Source: Trichoplax sp. H2 (lineage: Eukaryota > Placozoa > Uniplacotomia > Trichoplacea). Taken from it: 64,000 nucleotides of DNA. How positions within the stretch are numbered: the first letter of the stretch is position 1; each line of letters begins with the position of its first letter. The stretch spans positions 62,001-126,000 of the forward strand of contig NOWV01000140.1 of NCBI GenBank assembly GCA_003344405.1, in the 5' to 3' direction. The notes under the pieces were generated by a model, which searched no databases, was not told the DNA's origin, and saw only the letters and a program-made list of their open reading frames with translations. Below are positions 50,898-62,695 of the stretch, piece by piece. The translations under genes and the position numbers were made by a program.

Positions 50898-52519
50898 TTA
50901 AATCTTGACCATTCTTATACTGCTTTCAACTGGCATGAAACCCAAATTTTCATTAATTAATAGAACTTTCCCATCAGTATAAAAGCATAGCAACTTTTTA
51001 CCATCACTTATATTAACTAACAATTGGACTTCGGTCGATTCACAATATGGGTGATTTGGGCTATATGGCTCAGAGGAATATATAATAAATTCCCAAAGAA
51101 TAGAATCTTTGTTTTCTCTATTCCATTTCTTAAAGGTTTCTATAACGGTCTTTATATCGTCATTCAGTTTCTGTAAACCACCAATTAATCATTTTAGATC
51201 ATAAAATGGCCGTGTAAACGACTAAAAGTTCATATGTTGATCAATGGCACTTATTCGAGAGATATTATTACATAGCTAGCAGACTACTACTAAAATCATA
51301 ACATAAAATATATTTTCGATATACAGAACCATAGAATGATATTTTGCTATGTTATAATAAGCAGCGTAATAGCTCCAAAAATTTGATTCCATTTACTATA
51401 TATTTGCAGAATATGATTATAAACCTATTAACCGTCTTTTATATTAAATTTAATCTTCCGTAGAAATAATAGTAACAATATATTTACGTACTGTAATAAT
51501 GAACAGTTGCAGAAAAATTTGACTCCCATAACACAAAATTGAGCCATTTTTTCGTCTAAATCATTTAGCAAAGGTCTTGTAGCGTCTCTAACTATAACTT
51601 GATGATTATTGTAAGACAATAAATAATCGTATTTATTCACTGATATCGCCATAGTATCTTGTCTTAGTAAGTAAAATACTGCAGATATACCTAACTACTC
51701 GGTAGATTATTTTCGTTGTAAACTTACCACAAAGATCAACTCATATTCAGATTTATTTATTTTCTTCATGCACATCATCAATTTGGGATCAGAAGTTAGA
51801 ATAACCACAGAGTTAGCTATGTCCTCAGATTTGAATATAAATTGAGCTATGGTTTGATTGATAAATTGGAAATTGATCAGGCTCTGCGTAATAAGAAACT
51901 GTTTCAATTCAATTATTAATCTATAGCTGTTAGGAATAGTATTTACCGCAGCTGGGCTTTTCCTCAAGTTCATCCAATCCTTTAGCATATTTAGCAGTAT
52001 ACGCTGTAAGATGCTTGAAATTAAATTCGTGGTCGCTTTGCGCTAAGTAATAACCCAGCGAATTAAGATATACTTTTGTTTGGGTGCTGGCAAATTCTGA
52101 AACGATATTTTTATCATATCAAGCCACATGTTGCTTAATCAGCCATTATATTGCAACTGAAATGCACTGAATTCATAAATTCATAATTATATATGTAAGA
52201 TTTTTCCTAAAAAGTGTAGTATTCAATCTGCCTTCATTTTATAAAAAGTGCAATTTGAAATGCTGTTGATCATTGTTGACAAGGTATGTTAAATAATACG
52301 ATTCATCTATATATTTTTAAAGAAATTGAAGGTTACTTGATTAAAATCAGCAGCAGTAAGAGCAATTTACTATTAATTTAGCCAAATTAGTTACGATTTG
52401 CCAAATTAGCTTATCTTTAGAAAATAATGGATCAACTTTTTTGGGGTACAAACTAAATAGTAAACCAATTTACCTTTAGAAAAATTTTCCATGTTGTTTA
52501 ATTTGGTACAGAAAGTAAG
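50898..52519 (-). CDS. array gene 9, family member (only leader missing)
   Basis: Exons: E2 52474-52519 (46 nt), A 51947-52096 (150), B 51728-51846 (119), C 50898-51170 (273). They join to 195 codons plus stop. E2 begins at 'gatatcag', the same acceptor as in genes 1 and 2, in phase 0. Exon A has 'LGYYLAQSDHEF' and 'KGLDELEEKPSCG'; exon B 'DIANSVVILTSDPKL' and 'ELIFV'; exon C 'FKKWNRENKDSILWEF', an insert 'YSPNHPY', 'LLCFYTDGKVLLIN' and 'MPVESSIRMVKI'. All donors are GTAAGT or GTAAAT. It gives the clearest model for the family. The leader should lie upstream between about 52.9 and 54 kb but was not recognised. No lesion is visible. Function unknown. Confidence 0.75.
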
Positions 52520-54419
52520 CTGATATCAAACCAAGTAAAGTTAAAGGAGATAGGCGACGAAATTGATCTACTTAACCCGCTAATTAAAATCTTGATTGAA
52601 AAGGCAAAATTAGAAAGGAACGACCCTCTATTTATAATAATTTCATTTCCAAGTATTTCAGTACAAGGCTTTTAAAAGATCAATACGGCAGTAATAGAAT
52701 AGCATATAATTTTTCAAAATATTTGCGTAACGAAATAATACGCGTATTATTTTAATAAATAGCAAGATATTTTAGAAATTCGTTTGCCTTATTTTAATTT
52801 CTTTTCTTCAGGAATAATTTGTATAGTAAACGCAAATAAAGTAGTTTAGGTGCTAATTTTATTTAATGTTCTAAATATGTCACATACTTGCAAACTACAA
52901 TGGTCAGAAACAGAGGATATACATCGCATGATAACGTTAAGATCGATGACCTTTTTAATGACCGACAGCCAATAAATACGGGCGTATAATTATTTCTATT
53001 CTACGCTTAACATTGTATCTAATTTAATTGGTTTTATTGAATTCCTTTTTACGAAGCTGAAAAAAGGCATGTCTATAAAATAATAAAGTTAGGAGAAAAA
53101 ATCACTGTGAAATGTCGTAATTGTGTCAATATTTCCAAAACTTAATTGTTTGTAATTAGTCGTAGGCGGTCAATTTTCCCTTTGCGAGTATAACAGCACC
53201 TAAAGTTACTTTAATTTTAATTTAATATAACTATCACTTGATACTGAAATAGAATTAGATTAGTATGTATATCCGCATACTGGTTAATCCTATTTTAAGC
53301 CAGTAATGAGATCATGATAAGTATAGCAGTGATACAATCCCGATTTATGTCAAAAACTGTCGCAAAAATAATGAATTAACACAGACTATGTGAAGAATAC
53401 TATCTAGCTAGCAGCAAATGGAAAACTGCTGATGATGTATCAAACTTCCTCATTAGTAAATAGGAAAATAATTTTCTATAGTCTTAAATTGTCATAGGAT
53501 AACATCAATTTCATGGTTCGATTGTAAATTAGCTAGATGAATCATAACTGACATTAAATATATAGCATATTCAAATTTGGCAAAAAAAGCTATAGGATTT
53601 ATTATTAGCAGGCGTAGCAGTAAGTTAGTCGGTTACTTTATTTTCGAAAATAACCTCAATCTGAGAAAGGTATCTAGGGAAGTTAAAAGAATCATTAAAT
53701 AATAATATAATACAACACACACTCTATCGTTAATATGGCTAACATTACGTATACTAAAAGCACGTAAAGGAATTTTTTTATCGAGATTAGCATTATCTTC
53801 GATATTGCGTACATTTCATCTTTCATTAGATTCTTAGATGAGATTTAAAATTAAAGAAAAATATTTTCATTTAAATTTTCTGCCGCTTTTAGTCTTGTGC
53901 AAACAGTTGGCTACCGATGTTTTAAATGGGTAATTACATTTCTTTTCATCCTTTTAAAACTTTGATCGCTTTATAGGAGAATTATAGATATGTTATTAAA
54001 GTTAATGAATGGATTTGCGCAACTAATATAAAGGCATATGGATATATCCTTTAAACGAAGAGAAATAGTGATTGACAGAGAATAAATATAGAGAAAAATG
54101 AAGAAAGAAAGGAAAGAACTAAATAGACAAAGATATCGATGATATTGATGGATTTTTTGTTAAATAATTAAATAGTCATGAACAAGCTAATGATTTCAAC
54201 GCCACTCTCGCTAGATAATCTCCTAGAACCGCTTCTAGTTCATAAAGAGCTAGAGGATTCGTAAATATAGACATTGTTTACAGTCAAGTCAACTCAAAAT
54301 TCATTGGATAGGAAATAAATTAAAAGAGTTGCAATTTAAACTCCAAATAATTACAAACCTTTTTATAATACTTATGATAGTTCATCAGGTTCATTTACAG
54401 TGAAAGTTAGCTAGATTGA

Positions 54420-54930
54420 TCTATGCATCTACCATAAGAACAAATTATATATGTAGTTTATCATTGATGCTATATTTTTGGCTTAAAGTAGATTAATGCG
54501 TATAAGTAAATCATTTATGCTAGGTTTCTTTGCTTAAAGATGAATTATTGAGGAGAATAATGTAACTAGGATATGGTCAATTGCTAAAGGAACATATAGA
54601 TCTACAACAGAAACAAATTATTAATGCAAGTAATCACTTATATAACTTTTCCTAGCTGATGGAAAAATTGCAAGAGTGAATAATTAGGAACTAGTCTTTA
54701 GCTAAAGAAACATATAGATCCACAATAAAAAGCTACAGGACTTGCATTTAATCCTTGTTATGATTTTTTTTTCTTAAAAATAAACTACAGCGATGAACAA
54801 TTAGGAAATGATTAATAACAAGACAAATATTTAGATCCACAATAATAAACTATGCGTGCAGTTTGATCATTTACGTGATTTTTCCTAGCTTAAAAGCAAA
54901 CTACAAGGGTGGATAATTGGAAATTGGTCA
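54420..54930. repeat. tandem repeat, about four units of 120 bp
   Basis: 'catatagatctacaa' recurs as 'catatagatccacaa' and 'atttagatccacaa' at about 54,591, 54,710 and 54,829, giving a period close to 119. Units also share 'ttttcctagct' and 'gataattgg'/'gaataattagg' followed by 'tggtca' or related bases. No coding frame. Confidence 0.75.
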
Positions 54931-55927
54931 AAACTCGTAACGTAAGTAAGGCAGGCATCATATAACCGTTACTACGTACGAGTATATAAAGTTAATCAAC
55001 TTTGGCTGAAATAAGTTAACAGTACCGTCACTATGAATGATTTAGTTTGATAGTTAGTATGTGCAATCTTTGCTTTAATAAGTAATATTTTTAATTAGCG
55101 GTAATTGTGAACTTGTTTTAAATTAGTTTCTCTCAAACTATAATGAAATCTAACATAGTTTACCTAAAAATTGTACAGTAAGTCTATTAAGGCACTAATA
55201 CAGTTTAATAGAGGACTGTAAGACAAAGTAGGCATTTAAATTAGACCCGAAATTTAAAATTTCAATCACACTTTTATTATGTGTACTTCGCAGCATTGAA
55301 CCATTTTATGATCAATTATAAAAGAAAAACAGAAAGTATTACCATGTTTGGAAATTAATTCTAGTATTATGCACAAAAATGCTTCGATTCAACTAAATTT
55401 GTAGGCATTTGCTGCCAGTTGAGCAATGTAATTACAAGAAATTTAGAGATTTGACTATTAATGTCGGCGCAATAAAATAATGATATTCGATAAAATTTTG
55501 TCCACTTTTTATCGTCTGATAGCTTAGGCTACAGGTAGCTACGCTAGATAAAAGGAAAATAAATTACAACATTAACAGTATTTTATGGAAAATAACACAG
55601 ACATTACCGCTTAAAAAATTTTACTCTGAGCCAAACCTTTCCAGTCAGACCATTCCAGCCTTCTGTTCATTTGCAAGGAACTAGCAGTAAATCTATTTAT
55701 CTCATAATGGGTGAATTTATTTTATAGAATTGATAATGTAAATTTGTAATTAAAATCAAATGTAGATGGTAGAAACTTAAACTATTGCAACGATAATCTA
55801 CGGCTTCAAGATTTAGTCTGTAATGACCATAAATGAGATGTAAATGCCGGAAAACTGCAATTCATTGCCTTAATTCCCTGCTGCGAATGATTAAGAGGAT
55901 ATGTAATATCGTTTTCACAGTAATTTT

Positions 55928-56447
55928 AGTCCACAGAGGAATCCAGTACTATAAAAGCTTTTTATTACAAGGTTCTAAAGAATAGTACAGCAATTAATTA
56001 CTCACAAGAATCTAGTCTAAAGTAATCTGAGCTCAATTAGATATCAAATCTTTTTCCCTCCTTTACGCTCAGATTTGTACACCTTATATACTTTTCTCTG
56101 AATCTATTTAAGGCAGTAACATCGTCTACAATCAGACATGAATCATCACTACATTTTACAGTATTAATCAAACTGCTTACAATATTATTACTTTACCATT
56201 AATGTCCAACACCGTAAGGTATTGGGCATCTTTACAATCTTAGTATTTCAAGTCGTATAACGTCCTGTACCATAATTAGTTAACAGCTATATTAGTGAAT
56301 AACACTTTCTAATATAGTAGTTACCAGTCACCTAAATCTAGCAGCACAAGAATATCTATTTTTAGAAACTTAACTATTCTAAATATAGTACACAACACAA
56401 TCAAATATAGCTATCGCTACAAGCAAATATAGGGTGCATCACTACAG
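55928..56447 (+). repeat. dispersed repeat, copy 2 of the 38.3 kb element
   Basis: Direct relative of 38340-38882, ending at the same 'gtgcatcactac'. It lies about 50 bases downstream (3') of the stop codon of array gene 10, so that gene's transcript may end inside or just before it. Confidence 0.7.
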
Positions 56448-56500
56448 GATATTAGACGCCTCAAGATTTATAGATTAATTGTTATTACTTATAGAATGAT

Positions 56501-57425
56501 TTAATCCTCGACCAAATACACTCTACTTTCAGGCGGAAGATGACTATATTTTAGATTGATAAATTGGACTGTTCCATCAGGATTAAAGCAAACGACCTTC
56601 TTACTGCCACTTTGTGTTTCGATAAGGTTTAATTCAGTTAATCCATCATGTGATTTGCTGTATTCGAAGATGAATTCCGTGATCAAGTTAATGCCAGTTG
56701 TTTTTTTCACTTCCTTCAATTGTTTTGAAAATGATTTCATATCTTCATTGACTTCCTGTATCATAGTAAAAAAATAGAAAGCGATCATTTAGATTATCTC
56801 ATTTATGTTATTTCAGCATGAAACTTCCATAATTGGCTTAGATATTTTTTCATTGCATTGCAATATTCTAGTCAAGTACGAAATTAAAATTTAAATTTAC
56901 ACGAGCTCTTGATTAAACTGATCTAAATATTATTTTTTATGCAATTTATCTATAGATCAATTAAAAGCATTGAGTGTTAGACTCGCGCAAATTATTTCTC
57001 TTCTTCTAACTTACCACAAAAAGCAATTCATATTTGTTGCCCTTTATTTCTTTTAAACCAAGTACACGTTTGTTATCAGATAATAAGACAAGAGCCCAAT
57101 AGGAATTGTCGTATTCTTCAATTTCAAATTTAGCTGTAAATTGAAAGGACAAAATTTCTGCTTAGTATTTATATGAAATATGTGTAACTTCCGTCCCAAT
57201 TTGATTAAAAGTCGAATCTAAAGTACAGTAGAATGATCAATTTCAGATATTTACCAAATTCAGCCTGTCCATCAATGCCATCTAATCCGTCTATCAGATT
57301 AGATTTGTACACAACGAATGGCCCAAGAGTATCCTTTTCACTTTTACTTATTACGTAGCCGCCGATTGATCTCACCAAGAATTTTTTCGGAGTAACACTG
57401 AATCTCTGTACAGCATTGGTATAAC
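56501..57425 (-). CDS. array gene 10, family member (5' end not found)
   Basis: Exons: C 56501-56755 (84 aa plus stop), B 57015-57133 (119 nt), A 57255-57425 (171 nt). The joined frame is open, with introns of 259 and 121 nt. Exon A has 'FLVRSIGGYVISKSE', 'GPFVVYKSN' and 'DGLDGIDGQAEFG'; exon B 'SYWALVLLSDNKRVLGL' and 'ELLFV'; exon C 'DMKSFSKQLKEVKK', 'LITEFIFEYS', 'VVCFNPDGTVQFIN' and the tail 'LPPESRVYLVED'. The conserved Trp of the exon C core is Thr here. A GTAAGA donor with last exon base at 57537 follows a minus-strand segment open back to about 57,660, a possible upstream exon, but its start is unclear. No lesion seen. Function unknown. Confidence 0.7.
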
Positions 57426-60400
57426 CTAAAATTAAAACATTCTTCGTATTAATAACTTATTGCTTTTGAAGTCTACTCTGTTCTCTATTTTTCTTCATCA
57501 TTTGATAATGCTACCAATAAGATTAAAAGTTCTTACTCTTGCGAACGATCTTAAAAAAGAGCCTGGAAAATTCAATTATGTTTGCGACAATTGTAGCAAA
57601 ATAATGATGATAATTCTTCCGTTCTGCGTAGAAAAGAAATGGATACTTTAAGAACGAGTTATACAAAGCTATGGCTAATGAGACAACACAAAATTAAAGG
57701 AAGATCAGTTAAATTTCATGATATAGATTGGGACTCATCTTGATTAAATAAAATTGTACTGCTTCCGCTATTTCTGTTTATCTAGTAATATCGTACAGTT
57801 AAAGCAATCTAAATTTTACTATATTTTTGTAAATATATTAATTTAATTGATTTCTCGTTTAAAACAATTGAAAAGTTTACGCGTATATTGCATATTTAGT
57901 AATTCACTAGAGACATTTAAACACGCAGAAAAAGTATATTTGTCTTCTTCTGTTTTAGACTATCTGAATAGAAGGATAGTTAATTATTATTCAGTCGTAG
58001 GAGTTAGCTTAAAATTATTAATAATACCTGATATATTATGGATTTACCTTGCAGTACTTGTACGTGGCCCATGGAGATAGAATAGAGTAGCAGTTTTTTA
58101 ATTTAGTGCAATAGGTTAAATTTGGCAATGATCCAAAAATTTGAAGGATACCTGATGATTAAGATTGGATTGGCTTCTAGGAACACTACAAATGGAGTTG
58201 CAGCCAAATTGAAGAAATGACGATCAGATTGTGCCTTATATATGTTACGGTATATTCAATATACATATTCCAACGACCTTTACATTTAAAGCGGCATTTT
58301 TCTAGTTATCCAAATTTTTGTGAAACAGTTTTATCCTTACCATATTTGGATATCGCTAAGTTGTTCCACCTAAATTCCCAAGGACAAGAGCAGTCTATTT
58401 TAATGGATTGAAACAAAAGACGGATAGAATTGTACTAAGCTGTTAAATTCCATGCATACAGATCTTCTAACGTAAACACTCCGAAAGAAAGCAAAATTAG
58501 GGAGTAACTATAAATTATTATATCTAGAATGGAAATGTGTTCTATACATCGAATAAGATTTATCTATGCGTTAGATGTGCGTATGATTATTAAAATATTA
58601 CAGAGAACAGGCTCTTTAATAGCTTAATTAAAGTTCTTCTGTGGTAAATACTACACAAGAAAGCAGTATCACGATATTACTATAAATTGTTACGTAGATG
58701 ATTGTAAATTTATTCTATATATATTGCATAAGATCTATCTATGCATCCAATGCGCGTATGATAATCATTGTATTACAGATAATAACCTTAATAATTAAAG
58801 GTCTACTTAAGATCTTGCATTCTTTCAGTTCCTGAAGAATGAATTCTATAAAATTTAAAAGGCCCCACATTACGCATTCGATTCGTACTACTTACTAATA
58901 TTTCATTCAATCCAACTTACATTATAGAATTCGAGACTGTTGAGCTAACAGCGGTAAATTTGTGAGTAAACAAGAGGATTTCATTCTAAAACTATCTCAA
59001 TACAACCTTGGAAATCGTTAATTGTTGTCATAGCTTTGGTTTACTAAGCTTTTATTGCCACTGAAACTGTTTGTATATGGAATTAAGCAAAATTAGGAAT
59101 CAGAGAGAAGATTGCTGGTGGATTGTCAGTAACCTAATTGAGCACCTGCAGCTCTATCTATAGTTATTAAAATATAAAATGAAAAATTTTGCAACACTTG
59201 CACTACAATAATAAAATATCCAATAGTAACTACATTAATAAAGTCATTAGATTAATTAAGAGTTAATTGATTTCATAACCTAGAGTCTAATCCTGTTGCC
59301 AAACTTATTACTTTCTTAAGATGGATTTGTTTAAATCTCTATTGATTATAGCTATCAAAATTCCAGCAGCCGCAAAGGGATTACAGCATACACTACATAG
59401 ATATGATCTTAATCTATGATAGTTTAAACACTCTTTAGTGTATAAGTGTTGGCAGTCTTCAAATATTTAGCAATGTTGAATATCTAAAACGGACTGTATA
59501 CGTAAGCAGTTCTCTGTTAATATTTATCAATATCAACTAATGTGCATAAACACTAATACAATGCTAGCGACATTACATGCTATTGGTATATTGAACTGAT
59601 CAGTATGTTTAGTCCTTAATATGGACCCACTGCATTATAATTCTCCCTTAATTATAGCTTGTTTTACAGTTCTCTTCCGCCCTAAAATATCAACGTAGAC
59701 TATTGTACTAATTCTCTTTTATCTTACCGTTGCTTTTGTTATCCGATACCAATATGGACTTGCTCACTTGTCTTGACCGTATCTATCATTCCATTGATCA
59801 AAATAACATTATCCTTTAACAGCCCATATACCGCGATAATTATTTCATATTGCGCAAATTAATAGCTGTATAACACTACTTTTATCTTTCATAGGTGAGT
59901 TTGCATTCAAGTTACTGTATATTCATGGATTCAGGGCTATTCTAGTCAACGTGACTATTCCAACCTTAACTTTAGATTACATCATTTGTAATAAACAATC
60001 TTGTTAACCGCTATTTATACTTCTGGCAGTAGTTTTGTCATTTACTTATTGTGATGCCATCAATTTAATTGTATGCTCTAAATGGCATTGCTTTTAATTG
60101 TCTATTTTACCACAATTAATCAATAGGTTATTATAATACCTTATTCATTATTTTACAGAAAACGCTGATTTACAAGGTCCTAAATCAATTTTATTAATAT
60201 CTAAATTTTTCCATTATAGCCCATGATTGGGTTAATGTTTTACGTCTATAAGGAATGATGAAATAGACGTTACAAAGTCCTACCATGCTATACTATTCAT
60301 TCGAATTCTATTGCTAAACTGATGACAAGGTAGCATTCAAGGTTATAGCTTAGAATTAAGTTATCTACAAAATCTATTTTTAATCAACTGGAAACAGAAT

Positions 60401-61244
60401 TTTGGATAATATTGTAAATTATATCTAGTAGTTGATAATTAAAAAGGATAAGACGTATAATAAGCCAGGCGCAAGAAAGGCTTAAACAGCAGTAGTATAA
60501 CAGCAAACAGGCTACCAAGAAATAGAATGTTATAAAGAAATCAAAACGATAATTAGCTGTCTATAACAATCAGAATATCCAGGTTTAGCCTGTCGGTTAG
60601 CAGAAACTCAACAATGAAACGTTATAATAGATAATATATTCCTTCATGCTTTTGGTTCGATTAAATACAGCAAGCTTGTAGGCTAGAAACTTTATCCACT
60701 GGTGAATAATTCAAAGATAATTATTTATCGATGATGATTTTTCACTTTGGCTATCTTTTCTTGAGCCGTAAGTCACATTGATGATATCAGCGTTAACGTT
60801 TTTTCTTCGTGCTTTTTCGTGATATACGCATATAATAAGATTCAGCATGTCAATAATGCATTCGAAAATTCGATTTTGATCATTAGCGCTCTTGTATTAT
60901 AGAGCTAACTTTGATATTATTCAGTTAAATTGTTATTTAAAATGAAGTTAGGTATAAACTATTATAATCTATTCGAGACTAGATGTAGCTATACGTTTTT
61001 TAATTTTAAAATAAAGGGTAGGTTATTGTATTTCATTAAAAGTAACAATTCAGCTAGAGAACATAATCATTAAACTGGTCGATGATAAATGCTAGAGTTA
61101 ACGTCTAGAAATCATTAGATTTAAGCTGTTTTGCAGCCAACAGGTAGTATCATTGCCCTTTGTGTTTTTATGCTCAGAAAAACTGTTTCGGATATGAGAC
61201 TAATTCAATAAATGAATTAAACCTGGATAGAAAGAATTTGCTAT
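57426..61244. other. spacer between array genes 10 and 11
   Basis: It probably holds the missing 5' exons of gene 10 (candidate 57537 to about 57660). A two-copy repeat lies at 58440-58800. From 58.8 to 61.2 kb I see only AT-rich sequence without homology to the array or to the repeats. Confidence 0.45.
58440..58800. repeat. two diverged tandem units of about 174 bp
   Basis: The second unit repeats 'actataaattattatat', 'cataagatctatctatgc' and 'gcgcgtatgataatcatt' of the first in diverged form, offset by about 174 bases (58,578 to 58,752). No coding potential. Confidence 0.65.
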
Positions 61245-62695
61245 TTAAACTGCAGCTAAATTCAATACGCATTGAGTTGCAATTTGACTAACAACAAAAT
61301 CTGATAAATGAGCAGTTGCGTTCTGATCGAAATATACCGAATTTCGAGATGTATGCTGTGATGTATCGCCAACTGTAGAACCATTCACTAATAAGCAAAC
61401 TTTAGTAAAATCAGAATTCGGGCTTGGCGTATATAGCTGGAATAAGCAAATAATATTCATATTAATTTTTTTAATTTCTTTTTCTAAAGCGTCTTTACTT
61501 AGAAATGGAGGTAATTCCTATAAAGAAGCAAAGACGAAAATTTAGATTTAGTATACCAAGAAAAGAAATTTTATTACATGATTTTATAGTTAATATAGTA
61601 TAGATTTTTTAACAATCGTTATCTCTTATATTGATTAATCAAATTTTGCTAGACCTCTTTCTTTTCTCAATTATGATTTAATATTATGGGCAATTTTAAT
61701 AAGACACACGAACAATAATAGAACAGTATTCGTACATTCTGTCGTTTAACCCAGCCAACCTGTCTTGTAACTTTCAAATAATTATCATTTCTCTACTAAT
61801 GCTAGTTTTTGTACTAATATTTTAGGTATTACCATTCCTGTACTGTCTTAGAGACAAGGCTTTTATCAAGTCGTATAACTTTCTTTAGCCGGTCAGAACT
61901 ACGACTATAACTACTATTGATGATGATAGCTTCTCCTTATACCAAATAGCAATGTTCTTCTAATTTTTGTAGTACTGTTAGTAAAATTACTATTCTGGTT
62001 CTTAATTTAGTTTTATTATACACAAAGCATGCTCATATCTCTCATAAAATTAATAATTTTTTATTTAATATGGCTATCGCCACATTGAAGATTCCTTATT
62101 AAAAATAAATGTATCGCCATAGAATTGAACGTCGGTTTTATTTTTACGATCAGTAAGGTATTATTTTTAACACAAATAGTAGAAAATAATTTAAAAATAT
62201 ATTATGTTAAAAAACATTATCAGAACTTACTGTAAAGATAATATTAAAATCATCTTTTCCTTTACGCTCAAGGCCAAAGACTGCTCTTCGATCAGATCCC
62301 AAAGTAATATAGCTATAAGTATTATCTATGTCCCAAACCTGGTAACGAGCTGATGATTGGAATTTGTAAAGTAAATAATCCTTTCAATATTAAGATTTTG
62401 AATTTGCATTCATACAGTGTATGATTTCCATCTAGATATAACGCCTGTAATTACCGTATCTCTATCTGTTTTACTATATCGCCTTTAGATCACCATAAAC
62501 TGAAAGTGAAGATTTAAGAGATTTGATTATTCTATCAACAGTTCTTACTTTCCGCTAAATTTTGATCCACTTCATCGAAGGATTTGGTATAAATCGCACT
62601 ATAAATAATGTACCCATGATCAACGTGAGTATTGCTAGTGCAAGCTATAAATTGACCGGAATTTTCTAATGCGATTCCTTCATATTTAGGAGTCC
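61245..62695 (-). CDS. array gene 11, most divergent family member (5' end not found)
   Basis: Exons: C 61245-61517 (90 aa plus stop), B 62231-62349 (119 nt), A 62549-62695 (147 nt). Donors are GTAAGT and GTAAGA; the frame is open throughout, with introns of 713 and 199 nt. Exon A has 'NSGQFIACTSN', 'GYIIYSAIYTKSFDEVD'; exon B 'DIDNTYSYITLGSDRRAVFGL'; exon C 'LEKEIKKINMNIICLFQLY', 'SVYFDQNATAHLSDF' and the end 'QCVLNLAAV'. The P-P-E-S tail motif is lost, replaced by a hydrophobic end, but exon lengths, phases and the 'x-F-D-x-[D/N]-[G/A]-x-x-x-L' pattern place it in the family. The potential N-glycosylation site N-A-T would only matter if the protein is secreted. Function unknown. Confidence 0.66.

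Larger units (their letters stand above)
52520..56500. other. spacer between array genes 9 and 10
   Basis: No supported gene. It contains a tandem repeat (54420-54930) and a dispersed repeat (55928-56447). The part from 52.5 to 54.4 kb shows nothing recognisable, although the first exon of gene 9 is expected there. Confidence 0.45.
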
